The notes under the pieces: model-generated
Told to the model about the DNA's origin: nothing
What the model saw: only the letters and a program-made list of their open reading frames with translations
The model's database searches: none
Shown: positions 29,908 to 37,744 of the stretch, one piece after another
How positions within the stretch are numbered: position 1 is the first letter of the stretch
How the letters are laid out: each line of letters begins with the position of its first letter
Translations under genes and position numbers: made by a program
DNA from: Candidatus Giovannonibacteria bacterium RIFOXYD1_FULL_48_21
GTDB lineage: Bacteria; Patescibacteriota; Minisyncoccia; JACPKW01; UBA11713
DNA: 38,973 nucleotides
Direction of reading: 5' to 3'
Assembly (NCBI GenBank): GCA_001778985.1
Contig: MFIU01000003.1
Coordinates: 1 to 38,973 of the forward strand

Positions 29908-30936
29908 CTATTTTCTTTTTATAACTTTTTTAACAGCCTCTTTAATATGCGAAACCCCCATGCCGAAGTGTTCGATAAGCTCATCTGGAGCCCCTGACTC
30001 GCCGAAGCGATTTTGGACCCCAACAAATTCTATCGGCACCGGGCAACTCCTCGCAAGAACTTCCGCCACGGCCGAGCCCATGCCGCCCCGCACCTGATGT
30101 TCCTCAACCGTCACTACTGCTCCGGCGTCTTTGGCGGCTTGAATTATGGTTTTTTCATCCATCGGTTTTATGGTGTGATTATTAATCACGCGGACTTTCA
30201 CGCCCTCTTTTTCTAATTCAGCCGCGGCCAAAATTGCGTTATGCACTAAAGGGCCGCAGGCGATGATGGCGACATCTAATGCGGTTTCACCGCCACTTGG
30301 CGGTGAAACCGCCAAGTCCGCTTCCCAGAAAATTTCAGCGCGCCCAACCTGAAACAGCGTTTCTCGCGTAGTAAAAACCGGGGTTTTTTCGCGGGCAAAA
30401 CGAAGGTAAACCGGGCCGGGTAAATCCGCCGCGGCTAGCGTGGCTTTCTCGGCTTCGTTAACATCCGAAGGCGCGATAACAATCATATTTGCGATAGGTC
30501 TCATTATCGCGATATCTTCTATGGCCTGGTGCGTCGCGCCGTCCGGACCGACCGAAACGCCGGCATGCGCGCCGGCGATGATAACATGCAAGTCATTGTA
30601 ACAAATCGTAGTCCGAATCTGTTCCCAATTCCGGCCCGGAGAAAACATGGCGTAGCTCGCGATATAAGGAATCTTGCCGTAGTTCGCGAGTCCGGCGGCC
30701 ACCGTTGCCAAATTCTGTTCCGCCACGCCCAACTCAATAAATCTCTCTGGAAATTTTTTAGCGAAAGCTTCAGTGCGAGTGGATTCAGTAAGGTCAGCGC
30801 AAAGTGCCACCACGTTCTGATTTTTTTCTCCGGCTTCGACCAGCCCCAAACCGTATCCGTCTCTGGTCGGTTTTTGTTCAAGAGATTTAAGGTCGAGGAT
30901 ATTCTCGACTAATTTTGCCTTAAGGTTTACCGGCAT
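29908..30936 (-). CDS. Transketolase, C-terminal subunit
   Basis: 342 residues holding the pyrimidine-binding and C-terminal domains of a split transketolase. LGVAEQNLATVAAGLANYG carries the Glu that activates thiamine diphosphate, with HAGVSVGPDGATHQAIEDIA and the C-terminal VEEHQVRGGMGSAVAE. The partner subunit is encoded upstream at 31202. Residues in EADLAVSPPSGGETALDV come from a 32-nt palindromic element. It moves two-carbon units in the pentose phosphate pathway. Confidence 0.92.
   Translation of the reverse strand: MPVNLKAKLVENILDLKSLEQKPTRDGYGLGLVEAGEKNQNVVALCADLTESTRTEAFAKKFPERFIELGVAEQNLATVAAGLANYGKIPYIASYAMFSPGRNWEQIRTTICYNDLHVIIAGAHAGVSVGPDGATHQAIEDIAIMRPIANMIVIAPSDVNEAEKATLAAADLPGPVYLRFAREKTPVFTTRETLFQVGRAEIFWEADLAVSPPSGGETALDVAIIACGPLVHNAILAAAELEKEGVKVRVINNHTIKPMDEKTIIQAAKDAGAVVTVEEHQVRGGMGSAVAEVLARSCPVPIEFVGVQNRFGESGAPDELIEHFGMGVSHIKEAVKKVIKRK
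30281..30312. repeat. 32-nt palindromic element inside transketolase gene
   Basis: Two perfectly complementary 14-nt arms (GCGGTTTCACCGCC and complement) around ACTT. Translated in frame as part of SPPSGGETA between two beta strands. Confidence 0.75.
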
Positions 30937-30945
30937 TATAAAAAA

Positions 30946-31155
30946 TTACATCCTCTTCTCTTCTTTGAGCATGATGAGAACACCAAGTTTTGAGCCGAGC
31001 ACTAGAACGCCAAGAACGAGCGCGTTCCAATACCAAGTCATATAATTGACGTTCAGAAACTCACTGCCCAACGCCATGGAGACTAGGCCGCCGAGATACA
31101 TCAAGCTTGCGAATATCCACCCCAGCATTCCCACTTTTTTCATCATCTGTGTCAT
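30946..31155 (-). CDS. Small two-helix membrane protein between transketolase subunits
   Basis: 69 residues with two hydrophobic helices (about 8-28 and 40-62) and charged ends. No family recognised. It lies 9 nt before the C-terminal transketolase gene and 46 nt after the N-terminal one, so it is probably in the same transcript. The 46-nt gap is an AT-rich TTAGAAATTAG-like repeat. Confidence 0.6.
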   Translation of the reverse strand: MTQMMKKVGMLGWIFASLMYLGGLVSMALGSEFLNVNYMTWYWNALVLGVLVLGSKLGVLIMLKEEKRM

Positions 31156-31201
31156 ATTTTAGAAATTAGATATTAGAAATTAGTAATTAGAAGTTCGACC
31201 T

Positions 31202-32062
31202 TTATTGGTGTTCACTTACAATTTTACCGCCTAAAGTCCTAAGCTCTTCTAAAAACTTTTTAGCCTGTTCTTTATTGGGCGGGATGCCGTGCCACCTATA
31301 ATCAAATTCTATCTCTTTTATGCCCTTTCCGGGAATGGTGTGCGCGATTATCACCACGGGTTTCTCGTAAATTGCTCTCGCCTCCTCGACCGCCCCGACA
31401 ATTTCCTCAAAATTATGTCCGTCGATTTCCAAAACATGCCAATTAAAAGCTTCGTATTTATCGCGCAGCGGTTCTAGCGGCATGATATCTTCGGTCATCC
31501 CATCTATCTGAATGTTGTTGCGGTCAATCAAGGCGGTCAAATTCTGAAGTTTATTTTTGCCGGCAAACATGGCCGCCTCCCAGGTGTTGCCGGCTTCCTG
31601 CTCGCCGTCGGACATAAAACAATAAACTTGAAACTTCTTTTTATCCATCCTCGCGCCGTAGGCGATTCCCGCCGCCTGTCCCAAACCAGAGCCCAAAGGT
31701 CCGGAAGTTGTTTCAACGCCGGGCAAAGCGGTCCGGTGCGGATGGCCTTGCAATCTCGTTCCGAATTTCCGCAGAGTTTTCAATTCTCCCAGCCCAAAAT
31801 ATCCGGCGTGCGCCATGGCGGCATAGCGCACCGGGCAGATATGGCCATTCGACAAAATCAAGCGGTCACGCTCCGGCCAGTCCGTATTCCGAGGGTCGTG
31901 GTTCAAAATATGAAAATAGAAAGCGGTAAAAATATCCGCCATCCCCAAGGGCCCAGCCGTGTGTCCGCTCCCCGCCTCAACCAGCATCTCAATAATAGAT
32001 TGACGAATTTCGTTCGCTTTCTCTTCAAGAAATTTAATTTTATCTTCGTGCAGATGAGACAT
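31202..32062 (-). CDS. Transketolase, N-terminal subunit
   Basis: 286 residues with the thiamine-diphosphate-binding domain: HTAGPLGMADIFTAFYF, LSNGHICPVRYAAMA, and the Mg-TPP motif running from SDGEQEAGNTWEAAMFAG to DRNNIQIDG. Split transketolases are widespread in archaea and CPR. It overlaps the end of the rpe gene by 23 nt. Confidence 0.92.
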   Translation of the reverse strand: MSHLHEDKIKFLEEKANEIRQSIIEMLVEAGSGHTAGPLGMADIFTAFYFHILNHDPRNTDWPERDRLILSNGHICPVRYAAMAHAGYFGLGELKTLRKFGTRLQGHPHRTALPGVETTSGPLGSGLGQAAGIAYGARMDKKKFQVYCFMSDGEQEAGNTWEAAMFAGKNKLQNLTALIDRNNIQIDGMTEDIMPLEPLRDKYEAFNWHVLEIDGHNFEEIVGAVEEARAIYEKPVVIIAHTIPGKGIKEIEFDYRWHGIPPNKEQAKKFLEELRTLGGKIVSEHQ

Positions 32063-32684
32063 GCTTTAAATTTTCAATTGTTTTTGATATATCTTCAGAA
32101 TTAAAAATATAATTTGCGGAAACTAGAATATTGGCACCTGCGGAAACACATTTTTTGCCGGTTTCAGGATTGATTCCGCCGTCTATTTCAATTATACATT
32201 TAGGATGAATTTTCCTTAAGTGCCTAATTTTATCAAGAGTTTCGAGGCGAAATTCCTGCCCGGCCCGGCCAGGGGGAACCGCCAAAGTCTGAACCAAATC
32301 GGCTTTTTCGCAAAACGGCTCTAATTTCTTCCAATCGGTTTCGGGACGAATCGCCACGCCGACCTCTTTCCTCGCTTCTTTGACTTTATTTAAAACAAAC
32401 TCTGGATCATGCGCCGCCTCTTCGTGAAAGATTACCCGATTGACCCTCGGCAAAACCCAATCCCGCCAGCGAAAATCCATATCTGAAATCATTAAGTGCA
32501 CTTCTACCAAAAGCTGCGTTTCTAAAGTCAGAAGGTCGGCCGGCTGATGCCAAATGGCGTTGGAAGTAAAAGTCCCGTCGGCCACGTCCAAATGCACCCA
32601 TTTTACGAATGGCTCCACAAGCTTTATTCGCCTCCTTACCTCTTCAAAATTTTCAGCGTTTATCGCCGGAATAATCTCTGACAT
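32040..32684 (-). CDS. rpe: Ribulose-phosphate 3-epimerase
   Basis: 214 residues from the ATG at 32684 (MSEIIPAINAENFEE); a TTG at 32693 is an alternative. VHLDVADGTF carries the catalytic Asp and metal His, VHLMISD the next His, and IEIDGGINPETG the second Asp. SPSxL at the N-terminus is replaced by IPAIN. It interconverts ribulose-5-P and xylulose-5-P, directly upstream of transketolase, which uses the product. Confidence 0.88.
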   Translation of the reverse strand: MSEIIPAINAENFEEVRRRIKLVEPFVKWVHLDVADGTFTSNAIWHQPADLLTLETQLLVEVHLMISDMDFRWRDWVLPRVNRVIFHEEAAHDPEFVLNKVKEARKEVGVAIRPETDWKKLEPFCEKADLVQTLAVPPGRAGQEFRLETLDKIRHLRKIHPKCIIEIDGGINPETGKKCVSAGANILVSANYIFNSEDISKTIENLKHVSSARR

Positions 32685-32926
32685 TTTTCGCAAATAAAAG
32701 TTCCGCGCGAGGCGACTTTTATTCTTTTAATTATAGCACCACGGCGTTTGCACTTTTCCCCCGCCCGCTGATAGACCAGGCGCGCTTTGTAATAGCGGCG
32801 CTCAACTTTCAAAACTTTTCGGCTTTCCCAAACCTGCCTGCCGGCAGGCAGGTTCAAAATCCGCTTTCCTTTCAAAAGTGGCTCAAGCTTTCTTTTGGTC
32901 GTCTCTACTTCCGGTAGCTCAGGCAA
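32660..32926 (-). pseudogene. mutM: Formamidopyrimidine-DNA glycosylase remnant (internal deletion)
   Basis: 88 residues from a TTG at 32926. The catalytic N-terminus (MPELPEVETTKRKLEPLLKG) and the C-terminal zinc finger region (VYQRAGEKCKRRGAIIKRIK, then GTFICEKCQ) are both recognisable, but about 190 residues between them, including most of the beta sandwich and the H2TH domain, are missing. One zinc Cys is Arg (CKRR). The join contains NLPAGRQV, encoded by a perfect 24-bp palindrome. It is almost surely nonfunctional as a glycosylase. It overlaps pyrG by 22 nt. Confidence 0.8.
32831..32854. repeat. Perfect 24-bp palindrome at the Fpg deletion point
   Basis: Dyad with arms AACCTGCCTGCC; translated as NLPAGRQV. 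Confidence 0.85.
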
Positions 32927-34539
32927 GCTTTGATGAATTCCCTAAACAAAGGATGAGGTTCGAGCGGACGAGATTTAAATTCCGGATGGAACTGCGTTCC
33001 TAAGAAAAAAGGATGATTTTTAAGTTCAACTATCTCCACAAGGCCTGATTCCGGATTAACTCCGGAGATGACCAGGCCCTTGGATTCCAAAACTTTCTGC
33101 AAGTTCGAATTGAATTCATAGCGATGGCGGTGCCGCTCATGAATAGTCCGTACTCCGTAGGAACGGCGCGCGATAGTGTTCTCTTTCAAACGGCAGGCGT
33201 AGGCACCCAATCGCATGGTCCCTCCAATTTTCCCCTTAAAAACTTTCTCTTTCTGCTCCGCCATCAAATCAATCACGGGATATTTAGTGCGCCGATTAAC
33301 CTCGGTGCTGTGCGCTCCTTTCATCCCGGCCACATTGCGCGCAAATTCAATCACCGCCAACTGCATCCCGTAGCAAAGCCCAAGATAGGGTTTTTTATTT
33401 TTCCTCGCGAAACCGATGGCTTTTATCTTCCCTTCAACGCCCCTGGAACCAAACCCACCAGGAACGATGATGCCGTCCAGCGTCCCCAGCTCTTCTTTCA
33501 TCCGATTTGGACTCTTCTCGTAAACTTCGGCGTCGAGCCACAAAATGTTAGGCTTTCTGGAAAAATGCCAGGCGGCGTGTTTGATGGCTTCAATCACGGA
33601 GAGATAGGAATCTGACAGGGTAAATTTTCCGGTGCCGAAATATTTGCCGACGATGCCGATGGTCACTTCTTTTTTTGAAAAAATGGCGCGCCGCACCATC
33701 TTTCCCCAATCCTTCAAATCTTTCTTCCGCTCTTTGATTCCGAACTTCTTTAAAATTTTTGCGCCCAGCCTCTCTTTCTCGAAATTTAACGGCACTTGAT
33801 AAATGCTGTCGATATCCGGAGCGGAAATAATATCGCCGGGGTGAACATTGCAAAACACCGAGAGTTTCTGTTTGCGCGGCTCATCCAAGGGAACTCTGGA
33901 GCGCGCGATAATAAAATCCGGCTGAATGCCGGCGGAGTTCAAGGCTCGGACCGCGTGCTGGGTTGGCTTAGTCTTCATCTCCCCAATCTTATCGGGGATG
34001 GGCAGATAACTTACCAGCATAAATAAAACATTCTCGGGGTGTTTCAAATGCATCATCCGCGCCGCTTCCAAAAACAAAAGGTTCTCATACTCGCCGGCCG
34101 TCCCGCCAATTTCCACCAAAATAAAATCCGCCTTGGCTTTTCTCGCGACCAGATTTAAGCGCCGAATAACCTCCTCAGGAATATGCGGCACCATCTGCAC
34201 GCACTTGCCGTCGTACCCCAAAGCGCGCTCCCGCTCAATCACGGCCAGATAGACCGAACCCGAGGTCATGTAATTCAGTGCGAGGATATCTTCATCCAAA
34301 AAACGTTCGTAGTTGCCGATGTCCTGGTCCGCCTCCATCCCGTCTTCGGTAACAAAAACTTCGCCGTGCTCGATCGGATTCATCGTGCCGGCGTCAACAT
34401 TAAGATACGGGTCGATTTTAACGCAAGTAGTCCGGTAGCCTTTAGACTTCAATATTCTCGCCGTGGAAGAAGCGGCAATACCCTTGCCGATGCCGGACAT
34501 AACTCCGCCAATAACAAAAATAAACCTTGGGCTTGACAC
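32905..34539 (-). CDS. pyrG: CTP synthase
   Basis: 544 residues from a GTG at 34539. Synthetase domain: FVIGGVMSGIGKGIAASSTA (P-loop, usually SGLGKG), KIDPYLNVDAGTMNPIEHGEVFVTEDG. Glutaminase domain: PGGFGSRG, nucleophile Cys in GLCYGMQLAVIE, and FHPEFKSRP with the His-Glu pair. It makes CTP from UTP and glutamine. The leader before the GTG holds a GGAG sequence and a hairpin (34544-34576). Confidence 0.95.
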   Translation of the reverse strand: MSSPRFIFVIGGVMSGIGKGIAASSTARILKSKGYRTTCVKIDPYLNVDAGTMNPIEHGEVFVTEDGMEADQDIGNYERFLDEDILALNYMTSGSVYLAVIERERALGYDGKCVQMVPHIPEEVIRRLNLVARKAKADFILVEIGGTAGEYENLLFLEAARMMHLKHPENVLFMLVSYLPIPDKIGEMKTKPTQHAVRALNSAGIQPDFIIARSRVPLDEPRKQKLSVFCNVHPGDIISAPDIDSIYQVPLNFEKERLGAKILKKFGIKERKKDLKDWGKMVRRAIFSKKEVTIGIVGKYFGTGKFTLSDSYLSVIEAIKHAAWHFSRKPNILWLDAEVYEKSPNRMKEELGTLDGIIVPGGFGSRGVEGKIKAIGFARKNKKPYLGLCYGMQLAVIEFARNVAGMKGAHSTEVNRRTKYPVIDLMAEQKEKVFKGKIGGTMRLGAYACRLKENTIARRSYGVRTIHERHRHRYEFNSNLQKVLESKGLVISGVNPESGLVEIVELKNHPFFLGTQFHPEFKSRPLEPHPLFREFIKACLSYRK

Positions 34540-34543
34540 GAAA

Positions 34544-34576
34544 TTCTGAGAGCAAAAACAAAGCTCTCCTCCAGAA
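34544..34576 (-). promoter_or_regulatory. Leader hairpin carrying the pyrG ribosome-binding site
   Basis: Minus strand: stem GAGAGC/GCTCTC (34568-34563 with 34553-34548), outer TTCT/AGAA (34576-34573 with 34547-34544) and the GGAG (34572-34569) bulged on the 5' side. Linear distance from GGAG to the GTG is about 29 nt, but folding would bring it to about 8 nt. An extended -10-like TGCTATTCT lies just upstream. Confidence 0.45.
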
Positions 34577-34611
34577 TAGCACGGCGAACTTCCAAATCCG
34601 CTGTGAATAAG

Positions 34612-35049
34612 CTATCCGTCTATTTTCTCGATTCTTCTTTGATGCAGACCTCCAGAAAACTTAGTTTTTAGCCAAAGTTCAAGAGCTTTTTTTGCTTTCT
34701 CCTCGGAGATAAAACGGGCTCCCAAAGATAAAATATTGGCGTCGTTATGTTCCCGAGAAAGTTTTACTATTTTCATGGACCCCCCGCAGTAGACCGCGGC
34801 GCGAATTCCTTTAATACGATTCGCGACTATAGCTTCCCCCTGACCGGAGCCGCCCAAAACAATCCCTCTCAATTCCGGCTCTTTTGCTACCTCTTCAGCC
34901 ACGGGCCGAATGAAATCAGGGTAATCATCTTCGGGATTGAATTCAAAAGCGCCTTTATCCTCGACTTCGTATCCCTTCTCCTGCAAAAATTTTTTCAGGG
35001 CTTCTTTCAACTCATATCCCGCGTGATCCGAGCCAATATAAATCCTCAT
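34612..35049 (-). CDS. rpiB: Ribose-5-phosphate isomerase B (Glu-type)
   Basis: 145 residues. MRIYIGSDHAGYELKEAL is the RpiB N-terminus. The catalytic Cys of the E. coli enzyme (CGTGIG) is Gly here (GIVLGGSGQGEAIVANRIKG), with Glu after the loop, as in the mycobacterial RpiB class that uses Glu as base. It interconverts ribose-5-P and ribulose-5-P. ATGA overlap with gap. Confidence 0.9.
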   Translation of the reverse strand: MRIYIGSDHAGYELKEALKKFLQEKGYEVEDKGAFEFNPEDDYPDFIRPVAEEVAKEPELRGIVLGGSGQGEAIVANRIKGIRAAVYCGGSMKIVKLSREHNDANILSLGARFISEEKAKKALELWLKTKFSGGLHQRRIEKIDG

Positions 35050-36017
35050 AGTGTGGCGACAATCCTCCTCACATGCTCCACCAAAGTCGCCGTATATCCG
35101 GATTCGTTGTCGTACCAGGAAAAAACTTTTACGAGGTCGCCGCCTAAAACTTGCGTCAGCGACAAATCTATAATCGCGCCGTAGGGCTCGCCTACAATAT
35201 CCGAGGAAACTATCGGGTCCTCCGTCACTTTCAAAACTTTTGACCAGCGCGGGTCTTTGGCGGCCCTCTCAAAAAACTCATTAACTTTTTTAGCGTCGGT
35301 TTTTTTCTCAACAAGCACCGAGGTAATGCTGATGGAGCCTGTAATGGTTGGAACGCGAATTGATTCCGCCTGGAATTTGCCTTTGAGCTCGGGAATGGAT
35401 TGAATTACCGCTTCAGTGGCACCAGTGGTGGAAGGAATAATATTCACGGCCGCCGCTCTTCCGCGCCTGACATCTTTCATATCCGGAGCGTCCACGAGTT
35501 TCTGGGACGCGGTATAGCCGTGAACCGTGGTCATCACCGCTTTTTTAATCCCGAAATTTTCCAAAAGAATCTTCAGAACCGGCGCCACAGAGTTAGTAGT
35601 GCAAGAGGCGTTGGCCGTGAGCGGATTTTTTCCATCGAAACGGTCATCGTTCACTCCGACGAGCGCAGTCAACGCGCCATCGTCAGCGGGCGCCGTAATC
35701 ACCGCTCGTTTCGCTCCAGCCTCAAGATGCGCCTTGGCTTTCCCGCCATTCGTAAAAAGTCCAGTGGACTCAACTACAATATCTATCCCCAATTTTTTCC
35801 AAGGAAGCTTAGCTGGGTCTTTCTCGGCGAAAAACTGGACACCCTGGGTTTCTTTTTCATATCGTCCATAGACCGAATCGTATTTCAAAAGATAGAGAAG
35901 ATTCTTTTCATCGGCCAAGTCATTAACGGCAACGATATCGAATCCGGGGAGCCCAAAAGCCGCCCGAAAAAACGAACGGCCAATTCTTCCAAAACCGTTT
36001 ATCGCGATTTTCGCCAT
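35046..36017 (-). CDS. gap: Glyceraldehyde-3-phosphate dehydrogenase
   Basis: 323 residues. NAD-binding INGFGRIGRSFFRAAF, catalytic Cys in NASCTTNSVAPVLKIL, catalytic His in TTVHGYTASQ, and WYDNESGYTATLVEH near the C-terminus. Phosphorylating, type I. It oxidises G3P in glycolysis and follows trxB in the same direction with a 15-nt gap. Confidence 0.96.
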   Translation of the reverse strand: MAKIAINGFGRIGRSFFRAAFGLPGFDIVAVNDLADEKNLLYLLKYDSVYGRYEKETQGVQFFAEKDPAKLPWKKLGIDIVVESTGLFTNGGKAKAHLEAGAKRAVITAPADDGALTALVGVNDDRFDGKNPLTANASCTTNSVAPVLKILLENFGIKKAVMTTVHGYTASQKLVDAPDMKDVRRGRAAAVNIIPSTTGATEAVIQSIPELKGKFQAESIRVPTITGSISITSVLVEKKTDAKKVNEFFERAAKDPRWSKVLKVTEDPIVSSDIVGEPYGAIIDLSLTQVLGGDLVKVFSWYDNESGYTATLVEHVRRIVATL

Positions 36018-36032
36018 AAATTTATTATAACA

Positions 36033-37025
36033 TCAGCCCGCCGCCGGCGTTAATTTCTCGCGCTTCAAAAGATAGTTGTAGGCCGCGAGTGCCGCTTTGA
36101 CGGCGTCGCCTGCTGAAATGTTGTTCTGCTTATAGGGGTCATCCGTGATGTCGCCGGCGGCAAAAATTCCCGGATGCGAAGTTGAGGCGTGCTTGGAATC
36201 AATTACCACCTGCCCCCATCTATCTAAGTCCACCAACCCTTTCACCATTTCCGAATTTGGCACCGAGCCCACCTCAACAAATACTCCGTCCACAGCCAGC
36301 GTCTTATCTTCACCGGTCTCGCGGTCTTTATATTTGAGACCGGTTACAAACCCGCCTGCCGGACGGGCAGGTTTATCTCCCAGAATTTCGAGAGTTTGGG
36401 CATTGAGTATGATTTGCTTTAGCTTGGAATTTTTTTTAATTTCTTCTTGGGTCACGGGATCTCCCTTTAATTGCTCCGCGTATTCCAGTAAATATACTTC
36501 GGAAGCGTACGGAAAAAGGTCCACCGCGGCCTCCAGGCCCGCGTTCCCGCCGCCGATCACGGCTACCTTTTTGCCGGAAAAAAGCGGCGCGTCGCAGGTC
36601 GAGCAATAAGCCACACCCTTGCCTTCAAATTTATCCTCTCCCGTGATACCGAGTTTCCGGCGCCTTGCGCCCGCGACCAGAATTATAGTTTTCCCTTCGT
36701 AAACGTTCCCCTTGTCAGTCTGAACTTCAAAATCGCAGATTCTGCCATTTTCAACACACTTTATGGAACGGACCCCCACCGCTTTCTCCGGCATTTTAAT
36801 TTCCACCATGTCGCCGAACGAGCGGACATGCTCCTCAAATTTTTTTGCCAAATCAAATCCCGAGATATGCGCCTCGCCAATCCAGTTCTGAATATCGTCA
36901 GAAACTATCGACTGCCCGCCGAAAGATTCGGTGAGCAAAAGCGTCTTAAGGCGCTTTCGCGCCGTATACACCGCGGCCGCGCTCCCCGCCGGCCCCCCGC
37001 CGATTATAATTACGTCGTAAAGCAT
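36033..37025 (-). CDS. trxB: Thioredoxin reductase
   Basis: 330 residues. FAD motif IIIGGGPAGSAAAVYTARK, redox pair CSTCDAP, NADPH motif VAVIGGGNAGLEAA, and C-terminal FAAGDITDDPYKQ. The insertion KPARPAGGF after EILGD is encoded by the 23-nt palindromic element, in a surface loop. It reduces thioredoxin-like proteins; the flanking DUF3105 and DsbA-like genes make a redox group. Confidence 0.93.
   Translation of the reverse strand: MLYDVIIIGGGPAGSAAAVYTARKRLKTLLLTESFGGQSIVSDDIQNWIGEAHISGFDLAKKFEEHVRSFGDMVEIKMPEKAVGVRSIKCVENGRICDFEVQTDKGNVYEGKTIILVAGARRRKLGITGEDKFEGKGVAYCSTCDAPLFSGKKVAVIGGGNAGLEAAVDLFPYASEVYLLEYAEQLKGDPVTQEEIKKNSKLKQIILNAQTLEILGDKPARPAGGFVTGLKYKDRETGEDKTLAVDGVFVEVGSVPNSEMVKGLVDLDRWGQVVIDSKHASTSHPGIFAAGDITDDPYKQNNISAGDAVKAALAAYNYLLKREKLTPAAG
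36351..36373. repeat. 23-nt palindromic element inside trxB
   Basis: Matches 25568-25590 at 21 of 23 positions; translated in frame as PARPAGG. Confidence 0.8.
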
Positions 37026-37027
37026 GA

Positions 37028-37552
37028 TTAGGGAATTAATTCGGGCCCTTTATTTTTATACCTTTTAATAAAATCTTCGATTCTTTTTTGGTCTAGGGGC
37101 CTGCCGTCTAAATTAAATTTGTCCAGGCGCCCCCAAGCGGCTAAGGCGATATCCGTATCATTTTTCGAACGCGGAGCCAGGACCACTTTGGAAAAATCTT
37201 TAGTGATTTTACGAAGCTCCTCTTTTGTTTCTTCGGGAATTCTCGGATGATACGAAATCCAAACTTCACCGTGCTCCAAATTATGCACCAGGGCTTCATC
37301 CGGCTCTTCTTCTTCGTGAATGCCGCGCGCCACCGGCGCCTTCGAATCCGACCAGTGTTTGCCCGAAGTCGGCGGATTGGAATTGTAATCCGTCACGGAA
37401 GTAGGGCGCGTGACGTGAAGGGGGTCCAAAACCGGAATTAACTGACTAAAATCCTGGCCCTGGGGCTGGGAACTACGGATAAAATAAAAAAGTCCTCCTA
37501 AAATCCCCGCAACGACGACCGCGACCGCCGCCCATTTAAAAATTTTTCTCAT
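37028..37552 (-). CDS. DUF3105 membrane-anchored protein
   Basis: 174 residues: N-terminal helix (about 6-25) then the DUF3105 domain with YNSNPPTSGKHW, EPDEALVHNLEHGEVWISY and a C-terminal APRSKNDTDIALAAWGRLDKF. The His/Glu pattern (HNLEHG) looks metal-binding, but family function is not established. TATAAT (37567-37562) stands 9 nt before the ATG. It ends 2 nt before trxB. Confidence 0.85.
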   Translation of the reverse strand: MRKIFKWAAVAVVVAGILGGLFYFIRSSQPQGQDFSQLIPVLDPLHVTRPTSVTDYNSNPPTSGKHWSDSKAPVARGIHEEEEPDEALVHNLEHGEVWISYHPRIPEETKEELRKITKDFSKVVLAPRSKNDTDIALAAWGRLDKFNLDGRPLDQKRIEDFIKRYKNKGPELIP

Positions 37553-37570
37553 AAGACTAATATTATACCA

Positions 37571-37744
37571 CTATCCGCGATTTTCTTTTGGCCCGGGCAT
37601 CACGTGCCTGCAGCCGCAAAATTGGCACCGGCCGTTTTTGTATTTTTTGCCATGCTGGTGCTTGCAGTACTGACACGCGATTTTAGTGCAGCCGCATTGG
37701 CAGATGCCGAGATGGTGATGTCCGCAATCGTCACAATGTGGCAT
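37571..37744 (-). CDS. Tiny Cys/His-rich zinc-ribbon-like protein
   Basis: 57 residues from ATG at 37744, overlapping the DsbA-like stop by 14 nt, with GGAG about 10 nt upstream. It has ten cysteines: MPHCDDCGHHH, then CQCGC, CQYC and CQFCGC, spaced like paired zinc ribbons. No known family recognised. Short length hides it from usual gene finders. Position inside a redox group suggests zinc binding or thiol exchange, but this is inference. Confidence 0.65.
   Translation of the reverse strand: MPHCDDCGHHHLGICQCGCTKIACQYCKHQHGKKYKNGRCQFCGCRHVMPGPKENRG

Noticed and set aside
34602-34610. Third DnaA box (TTATTCACA) before pyrG
   Set aside because: One mismatch to the strict box and no -35 at the 4-nt spacing seen at the other two sites.
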